From positions 124,001 through 188,000 of the forward strand of contig CAVVXS010000008.1 in the NCBI GenBank assembly GCA_963752225.1: a stretch of 64,000 nt of DNA. Reading direction: 5' to 3'. Position numbers and translations under genes: made by a program. The stretch is from JBBROS01 sp963752225. Its GTDB lineage: Bacteria > Pseudomonadota > Alphaproteobacteria > Acetobacterales > Acetobacteraceae. This document shows positions 1 through 9,168 of the stretch, piece after piece. Within the stretch, counting starts at the first letter, position 1. Each line of letters starts with the position of its first letter. The notes beneath the pieces were generated by a model that worked only from the letters and a program-made list of their open reading frames with translations, was not told where the DNA came from and did not search any database.

Positions 1-1
1 G

Positions 2-556
2 GTGATGATGCTGGCCAACGACTTCGTGCGCGTGGTGCCGGTGACGGTGCACGTGTCGTTGCGCGAGGCGCTCGCGTCGTTGTCGACCGAACTGATCGTC
101 GCCACCGCGCGCGTGGTCGAAGCGGCGCTGCGGCAATCCGGGATCGCGCAGCCGCGCCTCGCCGTGGCCGGGCTCAATCCGCACGCCGGCGAAGGCGGGG
201 CGATGGGCGGCGAGGAGGCCGAGGTGATCGAGCCGGCGATTGCGGCGTTGCGGGCCGGCGGGGTCGAGGTCAGCGGGCCATGGCCGCCGGATACGATGTT
301 CACGCCGGCGGCGCGGGCGCGGTATGACGTCGCGATCTGCATGTATCACGACCAGGCGCTGATCCCGATGAAGACGCTGGACATGGCAAGCGGGGTGAAC
401 GTGACGCTCGGGCTGCCGATCGTGCGGACATCGCCGGACCATGGCACGGCGTTCGACATTGCCGGGCAAGGCGTCGCCGACCCGTCGAGCCTGATCGCGG
501 CGCTGCGGATGGCGGACGAGCTGGCGGCGGGGCGGATGGAAAGGGTGGGGGCATGA
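2..556 (+). CDS. pdxA: 4-hydroxythreonine-4-phosphate dehydrogenase, 5'-truncated by window edge
   Basis: PdxA oxidises 4-phosphohydroxy-L-threonine with NAD in the DXP-dependent pyridoxal 5'-phosphate pathway; its product is condensed by PdxJ, encoded next. Only 184 residues are visible, about the C-terminal 55% of a protein normally near 330 residues, so the true start lies before base 1. Conserved PdxA segments are GLNPHAGEGG (visible residues 57-66), YHDQ (115-118) and RTSPDHG (142-148), which carry metal- and substrate-binding His/Asp residues. The stop overlaps the pdxJ start as ATGA, so the two genes are probably translationally coupled. Confidence 0.95.
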   Translation: MMMLANDFVRVVPVTVHVSLREALASLSTELIVATARVVEAALRQSGIAQPRLAVAGLNPHAGEGGAMGGEEAEVIEPAIAALRAGGVEVSGPWPPDTMFTPAARARYDVAICMYHDQALIPMKTLDMASGVNVTLGLPIVRTSPDHGTAFDIAGQGVADPSSLIAALRMADELAAGRMERVGA

Positions 557-1266
557 TCCGTCTGGGCGTCAACGTGGATCACGTGGCGACGATCCGCAAC
601 GCACGCGGCGGCCCGCATCCGGACCCGCTGGCGGCCGCACTGGTGGCGGTCGGCGCCGGCGCCGACGGCATCACCGTGCACCTGCGTGAGGATCGCCGGC
701 ACATCCGCGACGACGACGTGGACCGGATCGCGGCCGAGCGAGCCAATATCCGGCTCAACCTCGAGATGGCCGCCACCGACGAGATGGTCGCCATCGCGCT
801 GCGTCACCGGCCGGCCGCCTGCTGCCTGGTGCCGGAGAAGCGCACCGAGGTGACGACCGAAGGTGGCCTCGACGCTGCCGGCCAGATCATGAGCCTGCAG
901 CCCAAGGTGGCGGCGCTGCGGGCGGCGGGCATCCGGGTCAGCCTGTTCCTCGACCCCGATCCGGCGCAGCTCGAGGCCGCGGCGGAACTTGCCGCTGACG
1001 TGGTCGAGCTGCACACCGGGTCCTATGCCGAGGGGCGCGACGGCGAGCTGGAGCGGCTCGCGGCAGGGGCCCGGCACTTGTCCGAGCTCGGGCTCGAGTG
1101 TCACGCCGGCCATGGGCTGACCTACGCCAACGTGCAGCCGGTGGCGGCGCTGCCGGAGGTGACCGAGCTGAACATCGGGCATTTCCTGGTCGGCGAGGCG
1201 ATCATGGACGGACTGCCCGGGGTGGTGGCGCGGATGCGGGCGTTGATGCTGGCGGCGCGGGCGTGA
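553..1266 (+). CDS. pdxJ: pyridoxine 5'-phosphate synthase
   Basis: PdxJ closes the pyridine ring of pyridoxine 5'-phosphate from 1-deoxy-D-xylulose 5-phosphate and the PdxA product, in the cytoplasm. The 237-residue length is normal for this TIM-barrel family. The N-terminus reads RLGVNVDHVATIRNARGG, the family signature; further conserved pieces are TVHLREDRRHI (about residues 36-46), LVPEKR (about 92-97) and the HAGHGL loop (about 182-187). It starts on the ATG overlapping the pdxA stop and is followed 22 nt later by panC, giving a vitamin B6/pantothenate gene group. Confidence 0.97.
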   Translation: MIRLGVNVDHVATIRNARGGPHPDPLAAALVAVGAGADGITVHLREDRRHIRDDDVDRIAAERANIRLNLEMAATDEMVAIALRHRPAACCLVPEKRTEVTTEGGLDAAGQIMSLQPKVAALRAAGIRVSLFLDPDPAQLEAAAELAADVVELHTGSYAEGRDGELERLAAGARHLSELGLECHAGHGLTYANVQPVAALPEVTELNIGHFLVGEAIMDGLPGVVARMRALMLAARA

Positions 1267-1288
1267 GCCGCCGGGCGCCGGCCGGCCG

Positions 1289-2116
1289 GTGATCGTCGCG
1301 CGCACCGTGCCCGAGCTGCGCGCCGCGCTGGCGGGCGCGGTGCGGCCGCTCGGCCTGGTGCCGACCATGGGCGCGCTGCACGCCGGGCATCTGGCGCTGG
1401 TGGCGGCGGCCCGTGCGGCCGGCGCGCGCAGCTTGGTCGCGTCGGTGTTCGTAAACCCGCTGCAGTTCGAGACGGCGACCGACCTCGAGCGCTACCCGCG
1501 GACGGAGGAGAGCGACCTTGCCGCGCTGCAGGGGGCGGGGTGCGAGATCGCCTGGCTGCCTTCGGTCGGCGTGATGTATCCGGCCGGCGCCTGCTCGACG
1601 ATCGCGGTGGAGGGCCCGGCCACGGGGTTCGAGGGCGCGGCGCGGCCGGGGCATTTCGGCGGCGTCGCGACCGTGGTGGGCAAGCTGTTCCATCAGACTG
1701 GCGCCGAGCTTGCGGTGTTCGGCGAGAAGGACTGGCAGCAGGTGCAGGTGGTGCGCCGGATGGTGGCCGACCTCGACTGGCCGATCGAGGTGATCGTGAC
1801 GCCCACCGTACGCGAAGCGGACGGGTTGGCGATGTCGTCGCGCAACCGCTTCCTGACCGCGGCCGAGCGGTCGGCGGCGCCGAGCCTGTTCCGGGTGCTG
1901 CAAGGCGTGGCGGCGGGGGTCCGCGCCGGGCGGCCCGGCGCGGCCGAGGACGGGATTGCGGCGCTTGCGGTGGCCGGGTTCGTGCCGGACTACCTCGCTT
2001 TGGTGGAGGGCGAGACGATGCGCCCGCTGGCCGGGTTCTCGCCGGGCGCCCGCCTGGTCGCCGCGGTGCGGCTCGGCAAGGTCCGGTTGCTGGACACGAT
2101 CGCGGTCGACGCGTGA
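1289..2116 (+). CDS. panC: pantothenate synthetase
   Basis: PanC joins pantoate and beta-alanine in an ATP-dependent reaction to make pantothenate, the precursor of coenzyme A. The 275 residues show the HIGH-type nucleotide-binding motif PTMGALHAGH (25-34), the ATP-site segment GEKDWQQ (145-151) and the KMSKS-like stretch MSSRNRFL (182-189). The best start is GTG at 1289; there is no good Shine-Dalgarno sequence before it, and the 22-nt gap from pdxJ suggests co-transcription. coaBC, a later step to CoA, lies 14 kb away in this window. Confidence 0.96.
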   Translation: MIVARTVPELRAALAGAVRPLGLVPTMGALHAGHLALVAAARAAGARSLVASVFVNPLQFETATDLERYPRTEESDLAALQGAGCEIAWLPSVGVMYPAGACSTIAVEGPATGFEGAARPGHFGGVATVVGKLFHQTGAELAVFGEKDWQQVQVVRRMVADLDWPIEVIVTPTVREADGLAMSSRNRFLTAAERSAAPSLFRVLQGVAAGVRAGRPGAAEDGIAALAVAGFVPDYLALVEGETMRPLAGFSPGARLVAAVRLGKVRLLDTIAVDA

Positions 2117-2120
2117 AAGG

Positions 2121-2999
2121 GTGCGGGTCTTGATCGAGCATAGCGTCGTTTCCGTGCGGAACGCCTCCATCCACGTCGCCTCAACCGGCGACGGCCCGGC
2201 TTTGCTGCTGTTGCATGGGTGGCCGGAGTTCTGGTGGACGTGGGAGCCCGTGATGCAGCGCTTGGCGGACCGCTTCCGGCTGGTGGCGCCGGACCTGCGC
2301 GGCTTCGGCGACAGCGACAAGCCGGACGGACCCTGGGGCGCGGCCGAACATGCGGCGGACATGCTGGGCGTTATCGAGGCGCTCGGGCTGCCGCCGGTCG
2401 GCGTGGTCGGGCACGACGTGGGCGGCGCGGTGATGCAGGCGATGGCGCGGATGGCGCCGGAGCGCCTGTCCGGGCTGTTCTTCTTCGACTTCGTTTACCC
2501 CGGCATCGGCCCGCGCATGGGCACGCCGGACCGGTTGGCCGAGATCTGGTACCAGTCGTTCCACCAGCTCGACATGGCGGTGGCGCTGCTGTCGAGTTCG
2601 CCCGAGGCGTGCCGGATCTACTTCGAAGGCATCATCCGGCATTGGGCGCATCGGACGGAGGCGTTCGATGGCGCGGTGATGGACCGGTTCGTTGCCAACT
2701 TCCAGCAGCCGGGCAACCTGCTCGGTGGCTTCAACTACTACCGGGCCGCGCAGCCGCCGCGCTTGGCGATGATGCAGGGGCGGGCCGAGGCGCTGCCGCC
2801 GATCACCGTGCCGACCTGCGTGCGCTGGGCCGAGTTCGATCCGTTGTTTCCCCCGGCCTGGACGGATCGGCTCGGCGAAACCTTCGCCGACCTCGACCTG
2901 GCCTTGTTTCCCGGCGTCGGCCATTTCCCGCACCGGGAAGACCCGGCGCGGGCCGCCGACGAGATCGCCCGGTTCTTTGCCTCGCGGACAGGATCGTAG
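2121..2999 (+). CDS. alpha/beta hydrolase, epoxide hydrolase/dehalogenase-like
   Basis: A 292-residue alpha/beta-hydrolase-fold enzyme of the epoxide hydrolase/haloalkane dehalogenase branch. The oxyanion-hole motif HGWPE lies at 32-36. The nucleophile elbow is GHDVGG with Asp99 in place of the usual serine, which marks enzymes forming an alkyl-ester intermediate. The C-terminal GVGHFPHRED segment carries the catalytic His. The substrate cannot be read from sequence. GTG at 2121 is preferred, 4 nt after the panC stop; the frame stays open upstream but only as a shadow of panC. Confidence 0.85.
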   Translation: MRVLIEHSVVSVRNASIHVASTGDGPALLLLHGWPEFWWTWEPVMQRLADRFRLVAPDLRGFGDSDKPDGPWGAAEHAADMLGVIEALGLPPVGVVGHDVGGAVMQAMARMAPERLSGLFFFDFVYPGIGPRMGTPDRLAEIWYQSFHQLDMAVALLSSSPEACRIYFEGIIRHWAHRTEAFDGAVMDRFVANFQQPGNLLGGFNYYRAAQPPRLAMMQGRAEALPPITVPTCVRWAEFDPLFPPAWTDRLGETFADLDLALFPGVGHFPHREDPARAADEIARFFASRTGS

Positions 3000-3080
3000 C
3001 GGCCGCAAGCCTGGACGCTGAGACGGCTTCCCCGAGCAGCTCCGGCTGATTTGCGACGCCGGCAGCGTAGGCGCCCCGCG

Positions 3081-4555
<1,475 letters not shown>

Positions 4556-4559
<4 letters not shown>

Positions 4560-5398
4560 GCGTCCGGGGCCTTGGGCGGATCGGGTTCGGCGAACAGATA
4601 CACGCCGACATTGACGCGCTCGGTTTGCCCCGTGTCCACCGTCTCGTCGTCGAGCAAGCGCAGGGCCTCGCGATTGATCTGCACCAGCACCCGTTGCGCG
4701 GCGCTGCGCGCGAAAGCCCGCAGCCGGCGGGCGGCTTCGGGGGACAGGCCGTCGTAATGGACGCTGCGATCGACGAACGGGGCGGCGCCCGCGGCGGTGA
4801 TGTTGGCAACCGCCGCGGCAACGTGGTCGTGCAGGTTGCGGGCGAAATAGAACAGCTGCTCGGCCTGGCCCGGCTTGGGCAGGAAGGCGTCCTCCTCCAG
4901 GACGATCCAGCCGTCGGCGCGAACTGTCACCAGGCCCTGGCTGAGCCAGGCTTCCAGCACGGTGCGCGGCCGGACGTCCTTGGTCACCGCCTCGACCAGC
5001 CCGTCGAACGATGGCTGGCCGGGTTCGGCGGTGCGCGGCAGCGGCAGCGGATGGCCGTCCGCGTCGGTCCAAGGCGCCGCGCCGAGCCAGCGCCCGACGA
5101 TCTCGGCGCCGAGCGCCACGCCCGCCGGCACCTCCAGCTCCGCCGGGGACAGGCTGCGCAAGCGGCGCAACTCCTTGCGGTGCACGCCCGTCATCATGCT
5201 GATCCGGCTGTCGGTGCGCGACTTCGGGTCCGGTAGCAGGTCGTTCGCCGCCACATCCACGTAAAGCTGGCGCAGCATGTCCGCCAGCCGCGGAAATGGC
5301 ACGCCGGCCTGGATCAGCAGCCGGACAAGCGGGCGCAGCAGCCGCCGGATCAGCGGGAGCAGCAGCTCGGCATCGGGCGTCACTGAAGCCTCGGCCAT
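4556..5398 (-). CDS. DUF6502 family protein, possible DNA-binding regulator
   Basis: A 280-residue soluble protein resembling the DUF6502 family, which often accompanies DUF5666 proteins. The N-terminus is helical, and residues 61-80 (TDSRISMMTGVHRKELRRLR) look like a helix-turn-helix recognition region. There is no signal peptide or membrane segment. Its stop overlaps the start of the DUF5666 lipoprotein. Upstream, shared with a divergent ECF sigma factor, are three matching palindromes; the nearest ends 50 nt before this start. From this I infer a regulator binding its own control region. The family has no established function. Confidence 0.7.
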
Positions 5399-5447
5399 CT
5401 CACCTTTACCGCAGGACTATCGTACCAAGGCCGGCACGGTCACATCC

Positions 5448-5466
5448 TGTGGGACAATATCCCACA
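5448..5466. promoter_or_regulatory. palindromic operator-like site 1
   Basis: Perfect inverted repeat TGTGGGA-CAATA-TCCCACA (7-5-7), 50 nt upstream of the DUF6502 start in the divergent region with the ECF sigma gene. It is one of three copies sharing the consensus TGTGGGA-N5-TCCCACA. Confidence 0.75.
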
Positions 5467-5533
5467 ACGAGGGCTGGACGCAAGCGGGATCGTTGCTTCA
5501 TATCGCGTATCGGCCGACGTCGAAAGCGCTTGT

Positions 5534-5552
5534 GGTGGGAGAATTTCCCACA
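5534..5552. promoter_or_regulatory. palindromic operator-like site 2
   Basis: GGTGGGA-GAATT-TCCCACA, one mismatch from the perfect dyad of site 1. It lies 86 nt after site 1 (start to start). Confidence 0.7.
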
Positions 5553-5561
5553 TATCGTCTG

Positions 5562-5580
5562 TGTGGGACAAATTCCCGCA
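5562..5580. promoter_or_regulatory. palindromic operator-like site 3
   Basis: TGTGGGA-CAAAT-TCCCGCA, again one mismatch from a perfect dyad. It lies 28 nt after site 2 and ends about 15 nt before the Shine-Dalgarno sequence of the ECF sigma gene, where a bound repressor could block transcription. Confidence 0.7.
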
Positions 5581-5608
5581 CCCAAGGCGGGCGGCGCAGG
5601 AGAGTTCG

Positions 5609-6172
5609 ATGGATTTCGCTTCCGTGTTTCCGAAGATGCAGCGTTTCGCGCGGATCCTGACCCGCTCCGCCACGGAGGCGGACGACCTGGTGCAGAAAAC
5701 CTGCGAGCGGGCAATCAGCCGCGCCGACCAATGGCGCGGCGACACGAGGCTGGAAAGCTGGCTGTTCCGCATCATGCGCGGCATCTGGATCGACGAGGTC
5801 CGGGCCCGTGCCGCCCGTGGCCGGCAGCTGGCGAGCTTGTCGCTCGAGCAGGAAGACGAGGTGATGGACGGCGGGCGGCTCGCCGAGACGCGCTTGCAGC
5901 TGCAGGCGGTCATGGCCGAGCTGCAGCAGATGCCGGAGATGGATCGGACGCTGCTGCTGATGGTGTGCGTCGACGGCCTGACTTATCGGGAAGCGGCCGA
6001 CATGCTGGGCGTGCCGATCGGCACCGTCATGAGCCGGCTATCGCGGGCGCGCGCGGAGCTCGGGACCCGGCTGGAAGGCAGGACAAAGTCGCGCCGTCCC
6101 GCCGCCGTCAAGCAGGCGGCGGCGGACGTCCGCCGGGCGGAGCGCCGCATCGCCGTTCCGCTGCCGGCCTGA
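5609..6172 (+). CDS. ECF-type RNA polymerase sigma factor
   Basis: A 187-residue group 4 sigma factor. Region 2 contains DDLVQKTCERA and region 4 contains the helix-turn-helix LTYREAADMLGVPIGTVMSR. A basic tail of about 30 residues follows region 4. ATG 5609 is chosen because GCAGGAGA precedes it at good spacing and the protein then starts like other ECF factors. No anti-sigma gene is adjacent. Instead it is divergent from the DUF6502/DUF5666 pair, and all three palindromes sit in the shared 210-nt control region. Confidence 0.9.
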   Translation: MDFASVFPKMQRFARILTRSATEADDLVQKTCERAISRADQWRGDTRLESWLFRIMRGIWIDEVRARAARGRQLASLSLEQEDEVMDGGRLAETRLQLQAVMAELQQMPEMDRTLLLMVCVDGLTYREAADMLGVPIGTVMSRLSRARAELGTRLEGRTKSRRPAAVKQAAADVRRAERRIAVPLPA

Positions 6173-6229
6173 CCGCGGCCGGCTGCCACTCAACCTAGCC
6201 CGGTCGGGGAGGTTGGACGGCGTCGCCGG

Positions 6230-6640
6230 TCAGCGGCCGCGGTCGACGCTCCAGGGGCCGCCGCCGAGCACCGTCAGCGCCAGGAACACGAAGCAGTACA
6301 GGATCGCCGCATCGCCGCCGTTGACGATCGGGAACGGGCTGCGCGGCGCGTGCGCCATCCAGTAGGCGAAGGCCATCTCGCCCGACAACACGAACGCGAC
6401 CACGCGGGTGTAGAGGCCGGCCAGCAGCAGCAAGCCGCCGCCGAACTCCAGCACGGCCGCGAACCAGATCAGGCCGAACGTCGCCGGTAGGCCGTTGGGC
6501 GGCGGGGCGGGAAAGCCGAACAGCTTCTGCGTCCCGTGCTCGATGAACAGCAGCGCGACAACGATGCGCAGGAGGCTGATGACGTGCGGCGTCCAGCGTG
6601 CAAGCGCGTCGACGCGAGGCGAGACGGTCGTGGTGCTCAT
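6230..6640 (-). CDS. DoxX family membrane protein
   Basis: A 136-residue protein with about four hydrophobic helices and the DoxX-family opening (LLRIVVALLFIEHGTQKLFG near residues 23-42). DoxX proteins are small inner-membrane proteins linked in some bacteria to quinone or thiol redox chemistry; no specific role can be read here. A strong GGGGGGAA Shine-Dalgarno sequence precedes ATG 6640. It lies 81 nt downstream of the iron-uptake genes in the same direction, so it may be a distal member of that operon. Confidence 0.85.
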   Translation of the reverse strand: MSTTTVSPRVDALARWTPHVISLLRIVVALLFIEHGTQKLFGFPAPPPNGLPATFGLIWFAAVLEFGGGLLLLAGLYTRVVAFVLSGEMAFAYWMAHAPRSPFPIVNGGDAAILYCFVFLALTVLGGGPWSVDRGR

Positions 6641-6721
6641 GGCGTTCCCCCCAAAGCCGCGGTGCTCATTCTTGGTCCGGGTCGGCGACGATGTCGATCG
6701 TTGCGCAACGTATCCGGGCGG

Positions 6722-7234
6722 CTATTTCTGCGGGTAGCTGAAGGTGAAAGATTGTGTGAACGGGCGCCACCAACCGGGCACTCCCGTTTCGGTGTCGACA
6801 TGGCGATAGAATGCGGGGGCGTCGGGCGGCGCGAAGTTGTAGGTCAGTTGGTAGCGTCCAGGGCCGGCCATCTTGACGTTGTCGGCGTAGTGCGGCCCAT
6901 CCTTGGCCACCATCGCCTTCAACGTGCCGGCGGTGTGCCAATCGCTGCCGATCTTCTCCAAGCGGTAGCCAACGGTGAGGTAGGGCACCCAGGCCCCGTC
7001 CGGGTAGCCGAACACGTTGTCCGCGGTGGCGTGGATGTCGGCTTCGAGATGGATGACGTCGGCCCCATGCGCCATGCCGGGCATCATAGGCGCCATCTCG
7101 ACGCCGACGAGATAGTTGGCGACGATCTCCATGTCGTGCTGGTGCACGGGGCCGCCGACGAAATACTCCCGCGCGGTGGCGGCATGGGACAGCAGCGCGG
7201 CGGCACAGGCCGCGGGCAGGGCAAAACGAAGCAC
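6722..7234 (-). CDS. periplasmic iron-transport protein, P19/Tp34 family
   Basis: A 170-residue secreted protein with a signal peptide cleaved near HAATA-REYF (about residue 21). The mature part matches the P19/Tp34 (FetP) family: periplasmic dimers that bind copper and help pass iron to an FTR1-type permease. Met- and His-rich stretches (HQHDMEI, MAPMMPGM, HLEADIHAT) supply the expected metal ligands. The gene follows the FTR1 permease by 40 nt, as in fetMP-type systems, so it most likely serves high-affinity ferrous iron uptake. Confidence 0.88.
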   Translation of the reverse strand: MLRFALPAACAAALLSHAATAREYFVGGPVHQHDMEIVANYLVGVEMAPMMPGMAHGADVIHLEADIHATADNVFGYPDGAWVPYLTVGYRLEKIGSDWHTAGTLKAMVAKDGPHYADNVKMAGPGRYQLTYNFAPPDAPAFYRHVDTETGVPGWWRPFTQSFTFSYPQK

Positions 7235-7274
7235 GTTCAGGTTCCTCTCAGATGCGCGCCGGATGCGCGGCGGC

Positions 7275-8120
7275 TTAGACGGCGCGGTGGACCGAGTTCG
7301 ACGAGGCGCGGGCGTTGGCCGGACGGTTCACCACCCGCGCGCCGGCCACCAGAACCGCCAATACGACGAGGTAGGCCGCGAGCTGCACGCCGACCGGGCG
7401 GTCGGAGTAGCCGACCAGCGCATGCAGCGCCTTGCCGACGATGCTGTCGTCCGGCAGCAGCGCGGATGTGTCCCAAAGTTGGTCGCCCCAGCTCGGGATG
7501 ATGTCGGCGGCGGCCAACACCGCGGCCGCCTGGCCCGCCATGCCGGCTGCGAGCAGGGCGATCAGCCAACTGGTAGTGGTGAACAGACGCTTCACCGGGA
7601 TCGCCAGCAAGCCGCGGTACAACAGCCATGCGACCGCGGCGCCAAGGCCGATGCCAAGCGCGCCGCCCAGCAGCAGCGGCGCCGGACCTTCCTTGCTGGA
7701 CGCGGCGATGCCGTAAAGGAACAGCACCACCTCGGCGCCTTCGCGCAGCACCGCGACGCCGACCACGACTGCCATCGCCGCCAAGGACCTCTGCCCGGCG
7801 GCCACCTGGCGGCCCATGGCCTGCATCTGCTGCGCCATCTCGCGGCCATGGCTGGCCATCCAGAGATTGTGCCAGCCGAGCATCAGGACCGCGACGATCA
7901 AGATCGACGCCGTGAACACCTCCTGGCCGACCCCGGCGAGCGCATTCGACAGCGCACCGGCGAAGCTGGCCAGCACGGCCGCACCCAGCACGCCGGCACC
8001 GATGCCGCCCGCCAGCCAGGGGCCGCGCCCGGCGATGCCGCGGGTGGCGGCCAGGACGATGCCGACGATGAGCCCGGCCTCGAGCACTTCACGGAAGACG
8101 ATAATCAGGCTGGCGAGCAT
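7275..8120 (-). CDS. FTR1 family high-affinity iron permease
   Basis: A 281-residue polytopic membrane protein with about seven helices and both REXXE iron-binding motifs of the FTR1/EfeU/FetM family: REVLE at 10-14 and REGAE at 126-130. It starts on ATG 8120, one base after the stop of the cupredoxin gene, and is followed by the P19-like gene. The arrangement cupredoxin-FTR1-P19 is a complete iron-uptake operon of the FetMP kind. Confidence 0.93.
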   Translation of the reverse strand: MLASLIIVFREVLEAGLIVGIVLAATRGIAGRGPWLAGGIGAGVLGAAVLASFAGALSNALAGVGQEVFTASILIVAVLMLGWHNLWMASHGREMAQQMQAMGRQVAAGQRSLAAMAVVVGVAVLREGAEVVLFLYGIAASSKEGPAPLLLGGALGIGLGAAVAWLLYRGLLAIPVKRLFTTTSWLIALLAAGMAGQAAAVLAAADIIPSWGDQLWDTSALLPDDSIVGKALHALVGYSDRPVGVQLAAYLVVLAVLVAGARVVNRPANARASSNSVHRAV

Positions 8121-8121
8121 G

Positions 8122-8484
8122 TCAGGGTTGCTCCGCGACGGTGATTGTGCCCTTGGCCGTGTCGGGGTGGTATTCGCCCACGAACGGGTACGTGCCGGGC
8201 TTCAGCGGCCCGGCATTCACGGTGATGACGCCGCCGGCGGTCACGATCTTCTCGATCCGCAGATCATGGCTTTCGAACTCTTCCGGCGTGTCATCGTGGT
8301 TGGTGACCTGGATGCGGAACCGCTGCCCGGCGGGCACCGTCGCCGTGGCCGGCGTAAAGGCGTGGTCCTTGAGCGCGAGCTCGACCAGGACCATCTCGGC
8401 GGCTCGGGCCGGCAACGGAGCGAAGGCGGCGACGGCCGCCACGCAAGACAGTGCCGCGCAGAGACGGAAACGGATGGCCGACAA
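8122..8484 (-). CDS. periplasmic cupredoxin-like protein of the iron-uptake operon
   Basis: A 120-residue secreted protein: signal peptide ending near PARA-AEM, then a single cupredoxin fold (KDHAFTPATATVPAGQ early, GTYPFVGEYHPDTAKGTI near the end). The mature region has no cysteine, so it cannot form a classic type-1 copper site; His, Glu and Asp ligands remain, as in other FTR1-linked cupredoxins. No ATG is available in frame. TTG 8484 is chosen because GAGG lies 7-10 nt upstream. It is the first gene of the iron-uptake operon. Confidence 0.8.
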   Translation of the reverse strand: MSAIRFRLCAALSCVAAVAAFAPLPARAAEMVLVELALKDHAFTPATATVPAGQRFRIQVTNHDDTPEEFESHDLRIEKIVTAGGVITVNAGPLKPGTYPFVGEYHPDTAKGTITVAEQP

Positions 8485-8517
8485 GCGAGACCTCGGGGTT
8501 GACCTGTAGGCGTGATA

Positions 8518-8534
8518 TTGCGAAGCGTTCGCAA
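8518..8534. promoter_or_regulatory. candidate Fur-type operator
   Basis: Perfect 17-bp dyad TTGCGAA-GCG-TTCGCAA, 34 nt upstream of the cupredoxin start and 47 nt upstream of the divergent membrane-protein gene. It resembles the TGC-type palindromes described for Fur-family regulators in alphaproteobacteria, which would fit an iron-uptake operon. Binding is inferred. Confidence 0.6.
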
Positions 8535-8580
8535 ATGCAAGCGGCGCGATGCGCTGAACCCCCAACCCCCCGGATCCGTG

Positions 8581-9102
8581 ATGGCCGACCCCAGCCTGTT
8601 CGACGCCCTGAGGATCCCGACCGACACCCTGGTCGCGATCGACAACCGCACGCTCCATTTCGCGCTGCAGCCCTACCACCACGTCGTGCGGCTGGTGCAT
8701 GTGGCGACGATGGGCGCGTTCTTCGGCGGCATCGGCCTGCTCGACCTGCGCTTGCTGGGATGGCGGGGGACGGTGCCGTTGCGGCCGTTCGCCGAGCACG
8801 TGCTGCCGTGGCTGTATGCGACCTTCGGGGTCGCGGTGGCGACCGGGGCGGTGCTGTTCGCTTACGATCCGGTGCATGTCGGCACCCATGCCTACTTCGC
8901 CCCGAAGATGCTGCTGATCGCGCTCGGACTCGGCAACGCGCTGCTGTTCCACCGTACGAGCTATTTGAGCGCCTTGGCGGCCGAGGGTGTGCTGCCGCTC
9001 TCCGCCCGGGCGGCCGGGGCGGTGTCGCTGGTGATCTGGACCGCGGTCGTGGTGTGCTCGTCGCTCAACGTGGAGGGCGTGCCGAAAGTGCTGCTGCGGT
9101 AG
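8581..9102 (+). CDS. conserved membrane protein of unknown function
   Basis: A 173-residue protein with about four hydrophobic helices (near residues 38-60, 78-98, 106-125 and 144-165). His residues sit near helix ends (PYHHVVRLVH at 32-41, VHVGTHAYF near 99-107), a pattern seen in haem- or metal-binding membrane proteins, but I recognise no family with certainty. ATG 8581 follows a weak ribosome-binding region. It is divergent from the iron-uptake operon and shares the candidate Fur palindrome, so iron control is possible. Confidence 0.7.
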   Translation: MADPSLFDALRIPTDTLVAIDNRTLHFALQPYHHVVRLVHVATMGAFFGGIGLLDLRLLGWRGTVPLRPFAEHVLPWLYATFGVAVATGAVLFAYDPVHVGTHAYFAPKMLLIALGLGNALLFHRTSYLSALAAEGVLPLSARAAGAVSLVIWTAVVVCSSLNVEGVPKVLLR

Positions 9103-9168
9103 GCTGACCTGCTGGCGCCCGCCGCATGGCCGGGTAAGCTGGCGGCAATCACAGGGGAGGGAGCGTGC

